Part shown: positions 48,201 through 56,726 of the stretch, piece by piece
Numbering within the stretch: position 1 is the first letter of the stretch
Layout of the letters: the number at the start of each line of letters is the position of its first letter
Assembly (NCBI GenBank): GCA_004794785.1
Contig: SJOL01007233.1
Span: 1,370,472 to 1,434,471, forward strand
Reading direction: 5' to 3'
Origin: Opisthorchis felineus
Lineage: Eukaryota > Platyhelminthes > Trematoda > Opisthorchiida > Opisthorchiidae
Length of the DNA: 64,000 bases
Made by a program: the position numbers and the translations under genes
Notes under the pieces: generated by a model
What the model saw: only the letters and a program-made list of their open reading frames with translations
What the model was told of the DNA's origin: nothing
The model's database searches: none

Positions 48201-51200
48201 TCTTCAAGAGAAGTCCAGAGCCGCACTATATTATCTACCACAAACGATGTGGGTGACTAAGACCGAGTGCGGGAAAAATTAACCTGTGTTTGGACCTACG
48301 CTTCAGTGTGACCGCCGCTCAAACTGAAGGACTGCGTGCGCCTGTGGAACCCGACGCAAGCTTGCGGCTGAGCTTACTGAGGGATTACTTCACATATGCA
48401 TCAGAAAAAATTAGAACTCACTGTCGGGCCAAGTTGTCAACGACAGTCATACACTCCCAACTAGATGCCATACTCTGGTCCCAACGTGAAGAACGAGGTA
48501 CCTGGCCGGATGGAGACCAACCCCGGTGTTGCCATACCTTCATCTGCTTTAAGCTGACCCAGTGAACACATGACCACCGGTGGCTAAATTTTGCAACGTT
48601 ATTAACACTGATGCGGGTGTAGTAATTCGCGAAATGCAGGAAGTACAAGATCCCATCCAACGCAGTCTGGTAAATTAATATATAGTGGGTTACCCAGTAA
48701 AAACCCACCGGCGGCCATCGGTGGCAAATAGGGGTGCCACGTTACGCTTGCCACCGGTGGCTAAGGGTGACAACCCGAAAAAAATTCCGCCTAACTTTTT
48801 CTTGTTTTTTCCAAAAAATTTTCGAAACCCCTTGCAGCCGGACGAGGCTAACGGTTGCAGCCACAAATTTGTTGAGGCATATTCGCTGGCTAACTGACTG
48901 CTTCCCAGAGTACTCGGTCTGACCACCTAACCTCATCGCATGCGTATTATAACCGGACGCCGTAGCTAATTACCAACCGCGTCGTGCTTACAAAAACACG
49001 CTGCATGCTCAAAGGATAACGAGATAAGTGCAAAAATGTAAATGTATTAGTAATATTGTACCATCATCATAGGTTTTTTTCGATGCGCCGCAAGGCGGCC
49101 CTCTTGCGTCGCAGCTTCCGGTTTCCAAGGATTCGATCAAAGGCTCCCTTGAACCAAGACTGGATTGATTTCTCAATGAAATCCACTGCGACACTCGAGT
49201 GTGTGGAGACAGAGTACATTGCATCTAAAGTGACAAGTGTCAATGTAAAACAGTTACTTCACCCTTTATGAACCTTGGTAACTTTGTGCATGATATAAGT
49301 CTTTTATCTTCTCCCTTTAATCACGTCAGTTGATCTGCGAACTCCGGAGCAAACAGAGCACGCACCATGTTACTGACTGACAGGTGGGGGTCAGGGCAGA
49401 TCAGTCTTGAAAGAGAAATGATCTTTATTAATAAAGTGTGGACCAGGGTGAAAGTACTCACTGACTGTTCGCGAAATTCCGCGTCCAACAATCTGACCAG
49501 GAAAGCATCCAAATCCTCCATTTTGGTCATTCTCTTGATCTCTTCCAGACTGCCCTTCCGTATTTGTTACGTGGACGCACCTGAACTGAGACATTGCTCT
49601 AAATATCTCAGCCGTACATCCAGCTTTTCCAAGCGATCCGAGGTTCCTTCTAATATTCGAATAAGCAATAAAAGAGTGACATTAACTCACTTCGGAAGGC
49701 CTCTGCTTTGACAGTCTCGTCACGCATTTCATCTAGGTATGAATGGATGAAAATGACTGAAGTTTACCTCGAAACGCAGCCAGGATGCGCATCATTTTTT
49801 TGTTTGGGTAATCGGGCACACGTGACCTATCGGAATTGCTTGTTTCCTCGTCGGAGTCATTGGTTTGTTCAATGGTCCGCAGAGGTGGTGGCGATATCGC
49901 AGATGACCGATGGCCATAAGTCGAACTACGTTTAAAATATACAATAAACTAAAATTATGGCCGCATTTACTCAACAGGTGAGGATAAGATTCGCGGAGGG
50001 GTTAAGTAAGTGAACTTTTTGGAAGCTCTCTGGAGTCGGTGTTTCTCAACCCCTTCACCAGTTGACGAGTAGTTTGGATTGCGTTTTCTGAAAAATGGAC
50101 CGGTTATTACCAAAAATTACCTCTCGCGGACACCATAATGCAGCCGAAAGTAGGTCTGTGGCTCCGTGTCTGAAGTGCCGTCGCTGGAGTTTAGCACTGC
50201 ATGGAACCGGACTGCTTCAGAGTAAGCTCCTGAAGACGTGTTGAGGCTCAATTAGGTTTTTTGTGTGAAGCATACCAAACTTCTTGATGACTACAACAGA
50301 GCGCGTGATGCCGTTTGAAGGCATGCCCTCTTTGTTTATTAGGGCGCGTTCCATTGTGTCGTAGTCATCAAAGGTCCGCCAACAAATGGTTCTTTCATCG
50401 AAAAACCACTCTTCACATCCACTCTCAAACTGTTCGTCATCCAAGAACTTGAAAACTGCATACATCTATAAGGGAGGCAGTTACATGAGTAAACTCGTAT
50501 CAACAACAAATTTTTTGCTATGTTTAGAACCGATGGTCAAGGGTAAGTTTTATTTTTCAAAGGAATGTAACAGTGGGATATAAATAAATTCATCATTAGC
50601 AGGAAGCGCGAAACGCTTACAAGTAATGCGACTTAAAGGCTGAATGAAGACACGTTCATTCAGCCGACTAGCACGGAAAATAAGAATATCAGGAGACTGT
50701 AAGGGACATGTAAAAAAAAGAACGAACAAGATCAAACCTTCTAAAGTGGGAATGGAGGGCTGTGAGTCTTACAATAACACACGGGTGGCTATCAACAAGA
50801 ACTGCATTGTCTCGTGTAGAGCAAGAGATAAAAAAAAGAGCGGAAAAGTAAACCGTCGGATGGAACGGGTGCACCTCCCCCACAGTCATCTGTCAGCAAA
50901 CAGTCCAGCGTGTCAGCAGAAGCTGATGCTGACCGTTCAGCAATATGTCGTTGTATTTGAACGATAGGATTACGCGGCCCGGAAACATCCTTCCTCAGTT
51001 TACCTAAAAATGACTCAAAGGGAAACGCGGAAAACCGATCCAAGGGTCCATGTACCCTCACATCATCTGCCAAATGCGCCAAGCTATGTACGTTGTACGT
51101 GACAGCCCGCGGCCCATATATATCAGAAACGTTCTGTACAACTACGCGTGTTACGCTCTGAACAAAGTCAGCATAATCAACGTGGAAAATCGGGTGGGAA

Positions 51201-54200
51201 AGTAAATACACAGCAATAAACAAATCAAGAAAATTTCTGTAAACATCGGTGTCAATCAAACCTGCAAGTACAACAGGCCCTAAGTAGAGTAAAAACTGTC
51301 CATGGCTTTCCGCGGCCCACTGTCCTCTAGTGGACGGCAATGACGTTGGAACTCGCTGGGGGTGTGACTGTGTACACTTGAAATGCGGCGGTTAATTTCC
51401 GTCCTAAGTGTTTGCGACAATCTGTAAGGACGACGCGCTTGACCGCCAACCCAAAATTCCAGCAAATTCTTCGTTAGGCCTAGGCATACCAAGTGCATAT
51501 AATCAAGGGGGAATGACTTGATCATGTCTATTGGTAGCCGCTCAAATGGGGAGACACCGATATAATGTCTAGCATTGGATCCTGAACGGAAGTCGGCGTC
51601 TGTCCTCAAACAGGCGTCCAGTTGTGGAGAGTCATCGTTCTTTCAAGCCGGACTCCGTGAACGACACACCTATCACATCCGTAATAACCGGAGTGTCCTT
51701 TGATTTGCTTAATGAACGACCTGGCTGGTTTGTCGCAAACGATGCGTGAGAGATGAGCAGGCACACATTCTAGATCATTTGGAGGAGTAAAACCACTGTC
51801 CAAAACCAACTGCAGTTCACTTATCGTGTCTTTCAGATAGGCTTCGACGTCCAGCGGTTTCGAAACGCCCCAAAAGACGCCAACTACAAATGGCCTCGTT
51901 CCCGCTAATTCCGATGCAGTTGCGAGAATTGGCCAAATCTGTTTCCTCGACGACCCGTGTAAACTAACGCCATCGATGTTAAGCACAACGTTGAGCCGTC
52001 TTAATTCACTGCGCATGTTAGCTGTCAATCAGGCTTTACGCAAACCCATTCGCAATCCAACGTGGACATAAACACCTCCAGCAATAGCTTTACAAGATGT
52101 CATTCTTGGTGTGCAAAGCAGAGTTCTTGGGTCCTTCGGCAAATCAGGATGGTGCTGACGCAGAATGAACAGCAACAAACGCTTATACTTGAGGGACACC
52201 GGCAGATGCACCAGGGCATAGCGCATGTCCTCCACAACAGAAAGTGTACGAGGTGTTTGATAATGTTGTTCCCAGAACGGAATTACTGCGCCTTAAAAAG
52301 AGATATATAGCTGGATACCCTCCAAAGTACTACCTATGTGGTGTTGTGTTGGGGTTCTCTGAGGCCTGATCTGCGGGCGACAGAGTAGGTTCCACTGTTG
52401 TGGAAAGTGCAGTCACATCTAGAATGTTTCAAGAGTGCGGGCATATTATTAACCCATTATATGTTAATTTACCAGACTGCGTTGGATGAGAGCTTATACT
52501 TCCTGCATTTCGCGAATTATTACACCCGTATCGGTGCTCCCACATACTGCCGCGCCCACACAGTAAAGAGACTCGAGAAGAAAATTCACGCTTTCTGAAT
52601 CGATAATGCCTTTGTCTCTTAGCTGCACTGCGTCCATAATTCTAAGAATAATTTAAGTAATCAGAAACCGTTACCTGAGTGAGGTACATTTTGTTTACAC
52701 TGGTTGACGACGGTCCTAAAATTGGACGAAATATAGCAACTAGCGAGCGGAAAATGACTCACCACGTAGGTAGTACTTTGGAGGGTATCCAGCTATATAT
52801 CTCTTTTTAAGGCGCAGTAATTCCGTTCTGGGAACAACATTATCAAACACCTCGTACACTTTCTGTTGTGGAGGACATGCGCTATGCCCTGGTGCATCTG
52901 CCGGTGTCCCTCAAGTATAAGCGTTTGTTGCTGTTCATTCTGCGTCAGCACCATCCTGATTTGCCGAAGGACCCAAGAACTCTGCTTTGCACACCAAGAA
53001 TGACATCTTGTAAAGCTATTGCTGGAGGTGTTTATGTCCACGTTGGATTGCGAATGGGTTTGCGTAAAGCCTGATTGACAGCTAACATGCGCAGTGAATT
53101 AAGACGGCTCAACGTTGTGCTTAACATCGATGGCGTTAGTTTACACGGGTCGTCGAGGAAACAGATTTGGCCAATTCTCGCAACTGCATCGGAATTAGCG
53201 GGAACGAGGCCATTTGTAGTTGGCGTCTTTTGGGGCGTTTCGAAACCGCTGGACGTCGAAGCCTATCTGAAAGACACGATAAGTGAACTGCAGTTGGTTT
53301 TGGACAGTGGTTTTACTCCTCCAAATGATCTAGAATGTGTGCCTGCTCATCTCTCACGCATCGTTTGCGACAAACCAGCCAGGTCGTTCATTAAGCAAAT
53401 CAAAGGACACTCCGGTTATTACGGATGTGATAGGTGTGTCGTTCACGGAGTCCGGCTTGAAAGAACGATGACTCTCCACAACTGGACGCCTGTTTGAGGA
53501 CAGACGCCGACTTCCGTTCAGGATCCAATGCTAGACATCATATCGGTGTCTCCCCATTTGAGCGGCTACCAATAGACATGATCAAGTCATTCCCCCTTGA
53601 TTATATGCACTTGGTATGCCTAGGCCTAACGAAGAATTTGCTGGAATTTTGGGTTGGCGGTCAAGCGCGTCGTCCTTACAGATTGTCGCAAACACTTAGG
53701 ACGGAAATTAACCGCCGCATTTCAAGTGTACACAGTCACACCCCCAGCGAGTTCCAACGTCATTGCCGTCCACTAGAGGACAGTGGGCCGCGGAAAGCCA
53801 TGGACAGTTTTTACTCTACTTAGGGCCTGTTGTACTTGCAGGTTTGATTGACACCGATGTTTACAGAAATTTTCTTGATTTGTTTATTGCTGTGTATTTA
53901 CTTTCCCACCCGATTTTCCACGTTGATTATGCTGACTTTGTTCAGAGCGTAACACGCGTAGTTGTACAGAACGTTTCTGATATATATGGGCCGCGGGCTG
54001 TCACGTACAACGTACATAGCTTGGCGCATTTGGCAGATGATGTGAGGGTACATGGACCCTTGGATCGGTTTTCCGCGTTTCCCTTTGAGTCATTTTTAGG
54101 TAAACTGAGGAAGGATGTTTCCGGGCCGCGTAATCCTATCGTTCAAATACAACGACATATTGCTGAACGGTCAGCATCAGCTTCTGCTGACACGCTGGAC

Positions 54201-56726
54201 TGTTTGCTGACAGATGACTGTGGGGGAGGTGCACCCGTTCCATCCGACGGTTTACTTTTCCGCTCTTTTTTTTATCTCTTGCTCTACACGAGACAATGCA
54301 GTTCTTGTTGATAGCCACCCGTGTGTTATTGTAAGACTCACAGCCCTCCATTCCCACTTTAGAAGGTTTGATCTTGTTCGTTCTTTTTTTTACATGTCCC
54401 TTACAGTCTCCTGATATTCTTATTTTCCGTGCTAGTCGGCTGAATGAACGTGTCTTCATTCAGCCTTTAAGTCGCATTACTTGTAAGCGTTTCGCGCTTC
54501 CTGCTAATGATGAATTTATTTATATCCCACTGTTACATTCCTTTGAAAAATAAAACTTACCCTTGACCATCGGTTCTAAACATAGCAAAAAATTTGTTGT
54601 TGATACGAGTTTACTCATGTAACTGCCTCCCTTATAGATGTATGCAGTTTTCAAGTTCTTGGATGACGAACAGTTTGAGAGTGGATGTGAAGAGTGGTTT
54701 TTCGATGAAAGAACCATTTGTTGGCGGACCTTTGATGACTACGACACAATGGAACGCGCCCTAATAAACAAAGAGGGCATGCCGTCAAACAGCATCAAGC
54801 GCTCTGTTGTAGTCATCAAGAAGTCTGGTATGTTTCACACAAAAAATGTAATTGAGCCTTAACACGTCTTCAGGAGCTTACTCTGAAGTAGTCCGGTTCC
54901 GTGCAGTGCTAAACTCCAGCGACGGCACTTCAGACACGGAGCCACAGACCTACTTTCGGCTGCATTATGGTGTCCGTGAAAGGTGATTTTTGGGAATAAC
55001 CGGTCCATTTTTCAGAAAACGCAATCCAAAGTACTCGTCAACTGGTGAAGGGGTCGAGGAACACCGACTCCAGAGACCTTCCAAAAAGTTCACTTACTTA
55101 ACCCCTCCGCGAATCTTATCCTCACCTGTTGAGTAAATGCGGCCATAATTTTAGTTTATTGTATATTTTAAACGTAGTTCGACTTATGGCCATCGGTCAT
55201 CTGCGATATCGCCACCACCTCTGCGGACCATTGAACAAACCAATGACTCCGACGAGGAAACAAGCAATTCCGATAGGTCACGTGTGCCCGATTACCCAAA
55301 CAAAAAAATGATGCGCATCCTGGCTGCGTTTCGAGGTAAACTTCAGTCATTTTCATCCATTCATACCTAGATGAAATGCGTGACGAGACTGTCAAAGCAG
55401 AGGCCTTCCGAAGTGAGTTAATGTCACTCTTTTATTGCTTATTCGAATATTAGAAGGAACCTCGGATCGCTTGGAAAAGCTGGATGTACGGCTGAGATAT
55501 TTAGAGCAATGTCTCAGTTCAGGTGCGTCCACGTAACAAATACGGAAGGGCAGTCTGGAAGAGATCAAGAGAATGACCAAAATGGAGGATTTGGATGCTT
55601 TCCTGGTCAGATTGTTGGACGCGGAATTTCGCGAACAGTCAGTGAGTACTTTCACCCTGGTCCACACTTTATTAATAAAGATCATTTCTCTTTCAAGACT
55701 GATCTGCCCTGACCCCCACCTGTCAGTCAGTAACATGGTGCGTGCTCTGTTTGCTCCGGAGTTCGCAGATCAACTGACGTGATTAAAGGGAGAAGATAAA
55801 AGACTTATATCATGCACAAAGTTACCAAGGTTCATAAAGGGTGAAGTAACTGTTTTACATTGACACTTGTCACTTTAGATGCAATGTACTCTGTCTCCAC
55901 ACACTCGAGTGTCGCAGTGGATTTCATTGAGAAATCAATCCAGTCTTGGTTCAAGGGAGCCTTTGATCGAATCCTTGGAAACCGGAAGCTGCGACGCAAG
56001 AGGGCCGCCTTGCGGCGCATCGAAAAAAACCTATGATGATGGTACAATATTACTAATACATTTACATTTTTGCACTTATCTCGTTATCCTTTGAGCATGC
56101 AGCGTGTTTTTGTAAGCACGACGCGGTTGGTAATTAGCTACGGCGTCCGGTTATAATACGCATGCGATGAGGTTAGGTGGTCAGACCGAGTACTCTGGGA
56201 AGCAGTCAGTTAGCCAGCGAATATGCCTCAACAAATTTGTGGCTGCAACCGTTAGCCTCGTCCGGCTGCAAGGGGTTTCGAAAATTTTTTGGAAAAAACA
56301 AGAAAAAGTTAGGCGGAATTTTTTTCGGGTTGTCACCCTTAGCCACCGGTGGCAAGCGTAACGTGGCACCCCTATTTGCCACCGATGGCGTGTTTACTGG
56401 GTGAATTCGGGTTCACTTTAAGAACCCATAATGCTGGAATTAAATATAATCCGTCCAACTGAAGCTTATCACTCCGCAGTTTTAACGAATTGGAACACTG
56501 TAAGTGGACCAGGTTACAACCGAAGACGAAAAATGAACTAAGCCGCAATCCTATCCGTCCCTCTGGTCTAGTGTTCACTGAGGAAACGATGTTTAAAAAC
56601 ATTGATAACGAATCCCTGCATTACGCACAGCGTTCTAAATGCATAAAACGGACTTACCAGCATCAAAACCCCCCAAGAACTTATTATGAGCAAAAAAGCA
56701 GAGCACTTAGGACCACAGCACCGCAT
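38979..56726 (-). CDS. RNASEK: Ribonuclease kappa, two exons separated by a 17.45 kb intron
   Basis: A small two-helix membrane protein, named as a ribonuclease and known as a V-ATPase-associated factor. Exon 1 is 56726-56658, donor CTG|GTAAGT. Exon 2 is 39206-38979, acceptor TTTTATTCGGTACAG. The intron is phase 0. The joined product is 98 residues, the family's usual length. It begins [20 protein letters not shown] (family: CCGPK, then SxWGVIML), continues [19 protein letters not shown] (family: NVHSAVLIEDVPF), and ends [12 protein letters not shown], then [10 protein letters not shown] (family: SYNCFIAAGLY, KRK). The two hydrophobic helices are in the expected places. The ATG at 56726 was chosen because CCGPK must follow the start closely; an upstream in-frame extension exists. 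The intron holds most of the mobile DNA of this window, including the palindrome 257 bp from exon 1. Confidence 0.93.
39780..40853 (+). mobile_element. EN-RT LINE relic in the ribonuclease kappa intron
   Basis: Starts within RT, after motif A. The catalytic YADD is mutated (YTYDIVLLF). Then [27 protein letters not shown] and a frameshifted end matching the intact copy at 44647. The 3' tail has the hairpin-like CATCAGTGTTGAACACCGATG pattern and GATGAAGACG near 40850. It is 5' truncated and dead. Confidence 0.85.
40900..42260 (+). mobile_element. EN-RT LINE relic, heavily decayed
   Basis: Linker ([12 protein letters not shown] near 41260), RT pieces ([14 protein letters not shown] at 41500, [11 protein letters not shown] at 41750) and post-[19 protein letters not shown] at 42030 keep the order of the family but in different frames with large losses. 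The sequence around 42120-42200 resembles that around 36600 and 36840 of the other relic, suggesting the two share a subfamily distinct from the copy at 44647. Confidence 0.65.
42421..44590 (+). mobile_element. Ty3/gypsy LTR retrotransposon relic with gag and pol pieces
   Basis: The gag start at 42436 reads [20 protein letters not shown] and runs 66 codons before a stop. A Cys-rich zinc-knuckle region ([17 protein letters not shown] after joining) is split by a SINE at 42853-43021. Protease-end [13 protein letters not shown] lies at 43350. An RNase H piece ([19 protein letters not shown] at 44250, then [15 protein letters not shown] in another frame) follows. RT is mostly missing. The layout resembles the CsRn1-type elements of liver flukes, from memory and not verified. 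No LTR located. Confidence 0.72.
42853..43021 (+). mobile_element. SINE inserted in the gypsy gag zinc knuckle
   Basis: A box GGCTCAGTGG, B box GGTTCAAACCC and the body to GCTGAACGAT. Flanked by TTACTTGTAATGCG (42839-42852) and TTACCTGTAATGCG (43022-43035), a 14-bp target-site duplication with one mismatch. Confidence 0.9.
44647..46090 (+). mobile_element. EN-RT LINE, 5'-truncated, with a 409-codon open RT frame
   Basis: The open frame 44647-45876 is uninterrupted. It shows RT motif A ([12 protein letters not shown], catalytic Asp about residue 36), the [20 protein letters not shown] block, motif [10 protein letters not shown] (residues 137-140), [20 protein letters not shown] and the C-terminal [20 protein letters not shown], the usual tail of this RTE/CR1-like group. 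A 210-bp 3' UTR follows, with a perfect inverted repeat CATCAGTGT/ACACTGATG (46041-46060), ending in (GAT)n at 46070-46090. Endonuclease and the start of RT are lost: a small indel breaks the frame just before the ORF. All visible catalytic residues are kept, so it looks younger than the other copies. Confidence 0.88.
46095..47600 (-). mobile_element. EN-RT LINE relic on the minus strand, interrupted
   Basis: 47600-47310 encodes the end of the endonuclease ([19 protein letters not shown]), and 46325-46100 encodes the EN-RT linker ([16 protein letters not shown], then FETAYP). About 1 kb of unidentified sequence lies between them (46340-47290), including a 137-codon plus-strand frame without recognised domain. 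The relic stops exactly where the plus-strand LINE tail ends (46090), as expected if that LINE inserted next to or into it. Confidence 0.6.
47677..47864 (-). mobile_element. SINE copy
   Basis: Reverse orientation: CAGCTGTAGCACCGTTTCGG, CACGAGGGCTGGGATAGTG, CCTAGACAGGAGCAG, the degraded B box GGGTTCGAAGC, and A box CTGAGCCATCTCAAG. It sits at the edge of the CR1-like relic that follows. No convincing target-site duplication. Confidence 0.8.
47865..48241 (-). mobile_element. CR1-like LINE relic (post-RT region)
   Basis: Minus-strand frame with [16 protein letters not shown] and [16 protein letters not shown], matching the conserved RPxLEYxxxVxSP and LERVQRxATRMV blocks after RT in CR1-type elements. 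It ends at the SINE. Confidence 0.65.
48558..48584 (+). repeat. Isolated element terminus like those of the palindrome
   Basis: CCCAGTGAACACATGACCACC followed by GGTGGC closely matches the outer tip of the right arm read inward (CCCAGTAAACACGCCATCGG, then TGGC). It lies 135 bp left of the left arm and in the same orientation as that arm's tip. Confidence 0.5.
48608..48692 (+). repeat. 85-bp repeat R, copy flanking the left arm
   Basis: Runs from ATGCGGGTGTAGTAATTCGC to ATATATAGTGGGTTA and ends exactly at the first base of the left arm (CCCAGT). An inverted copy about 90 percent identical lies in the palindrome spacer (52449-52533). Confidence 0.75.
49067..50465 (-). CDS. Accessory gene of the transposon (left arm): DUF4806-like, same structure
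   Basis: Mirror image of 54638-56036, equal in length (1,399 bp) with the same exon borders and the same TGA in the domain (49321-49323). The first two introns and the second exon fall in the divergent patch (50016-50318). There the splice sites are still usable: AAGTTTG|GTATGC and CGAGAG|GTAATT replace AAGTCTG|GTATGT and TGAAAG|GTGATT. Several residues differ (for example [13 protein letters not shown] against [13 protein letters not shown]). Splice function is therefore kept in two diverged versions, which supports the intron model. Confidence 0.62.
50550..52235 (-). pseudogene. EnSpm/CACTA-like transposase, decayed (left arm)
   Basis: Mirror of the right-arm transposase, with the same blocks ([60 protein letters not shown]). 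It has the same in-frame TGA after LRMGLRKA, the same frame change before [10 protein letters not shown] and the same break at [15 protein letters not shown]. One residue differs from the right arm (Tyr instead of His after SGSNARH). It cannot encode a full protein. Confidence 0.8.
52341..52762. other. Palindrome spacer (422 bp)
   Basis: Sequence unique to the centre except for the inverted R repeat copy at 52449-52533. A 66-codon plus-strand frame (52398-52598) runs through it and shares [12 protein letters not shown] with the reverse frame over the left R copy, which reflects the repeat and not a gene. Confidence 0.7.
52449..52533 (-). repeat. 85-bp repeat R, inverted copy in the spacer
   Basis: TAACCCATTATATGTTAATT to TTATTACACCCGTAT is the reverse complement of 48608-48692 with a few substitutions. 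Here the repeat continues into different flanking sequence on both sides. Confidence 0.75.
52868..54553 (+). pseudogene. EnSpm/CACTA-like transposase, decayed (right arm)
   Basis: A DDE-type transposase of the tnp2/EnSpm kind known from animals and plants. In order: [20 protein letters not shown] and [13 protein letters not shown] (N-terminal region); [20 protein letters not shown] (family: NIDGLPLFKSS, then WPIL); [10 protein letters not shown] (zinc-binding CDRC); [20 protein letters not shown] (hallmark [11 protein letters not shown]); [51 protein letters not shown]; and a C-terminal block ending PLLHSFEK before TAA at 54553. Breaks: in-frame TGA at 53072-53074, frame change near 53490, a small deletion-type frameshift near 53800, and frame changes after 54240. 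The left arm carries the same breaks. The N-terminus may begin before 52868. Confidence 0.82.
54638..56036 (+). CDS. Accessory gene of the transposon (right arm): DUF4806-like protein with micro-introns
   Basis: Exons: 54638-54827, 54874-54982, 55016-55132, 55178-55335, 55371-55412, 55454-55522, 55562-55840, 55879-56036. Introns are 46, 33, 45, 35, 41, 39 and 38 nt, all GT-AG, and every phase joins (1,122 nt, 374 codons). An extra 60-nt intron at 55638-55697 would also keep frame and would fit the domain better. The N-terminus [20 protein letters not shown] resembles the start of DUF4806 proteins (FAVVEF, then W). A middle with [17 protein letters not shown] and a helix [14 protein letters not shown] follow. 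Then [19 protein letters not shown] and [15 protein letters not shown] match the DUF4806 pattern from memory, and the end is basic ([13 protein letters not shown]). An in-frame TGA at 55780-55782, where Trp is usual, breaks it. Function unknown; position suggests a transposition partner. Confidence 0.68.
56402..56651. other. Short unique stretch between palindrome and exon 1
   Basis: The only non-repeat intron sequence next to the ribonuclease kappa donor. A plus-strand frame of 102 codons (56490-56798) overlaps exon 1 antisense and is a shadow. Confidence 0.6.
56658..56726 (-). CDS. RNASEK: Ribonuclease kappa exon 1
   Basis: Twenty-three codons from ATG, ending MLML-like at CTG|GTAAGT (forward ACTTAC at 56652-56657). 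It encodes the CCGPKC signature and most of the first membrane helix. It joins exon 2 in phase 0. Confidence 0.92.

Larger units (their letters stand above)
48693..52340 (-). mobile_element. Left arm of the palindrome: EnSpm/CACTA-like DNA transposon copy
   Basis: Every position x in this arm pairs with 105103 minus x in the right arm, with no indel until a 9-base insertion close to the outer tip (48701-48712 region). The outer tip is CCCAGTAAAAACCCACCGG, with a GC-rich GCCACCGGTGGC motif repeated nearby (48749-48763 region). The inner end is CTACCTATGTGG. It holds the transposase pseudogene (50550-52235) and the accessory gene (49067-50465), both reading outward on the minus strand. No convincing target-site duplication: TTA on the left, TGA after the right arm. 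Confidence 0.85.
52763..56401 (+). mobile_element. Right arm of the palindrome: EnSpm/CACTA-like DNA transposon copy
   Basis: Inverted copy of 48693-52340. The inner end is CCACGTAGGTAG and the outer tip is GGCGTGTTTACTGGG. Outside 54785-55087 the arms are almost identical in what I compared; the open frames differ by only a single residue in the transposase region. Genes here lie on the plus strand at 52868-54553 and 54638-56036. The arm ends 257 bp before ribonuclease kappa exon 1. Confidence 0.85.

Noticed and set aside
54366..54406. Possible 41-nt intron in the transposase before SPDILIF
   Set aside because: GT and AG are present, but the upstream frame in the matching phase hits TAG at 54360-54362 and the open frame does not join. 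I treat the C-terminal frame changes as unresolved.
53072..55782. In-frame TGA codons in both transposon genes read as a recoded amino acid
   Set aside because: Flatworm nuclear genes use TGA as stop, and the transposase also has true frameshifts, so simple decay explains them.
48693..56401. Classical foldback (FB-type) element or CRISPR-like structure
   Set aside because: The arms carry coding sequence for a DDE-type transposase and lack internal tandem repeats, so two inverted gene-bearing copies fit better.
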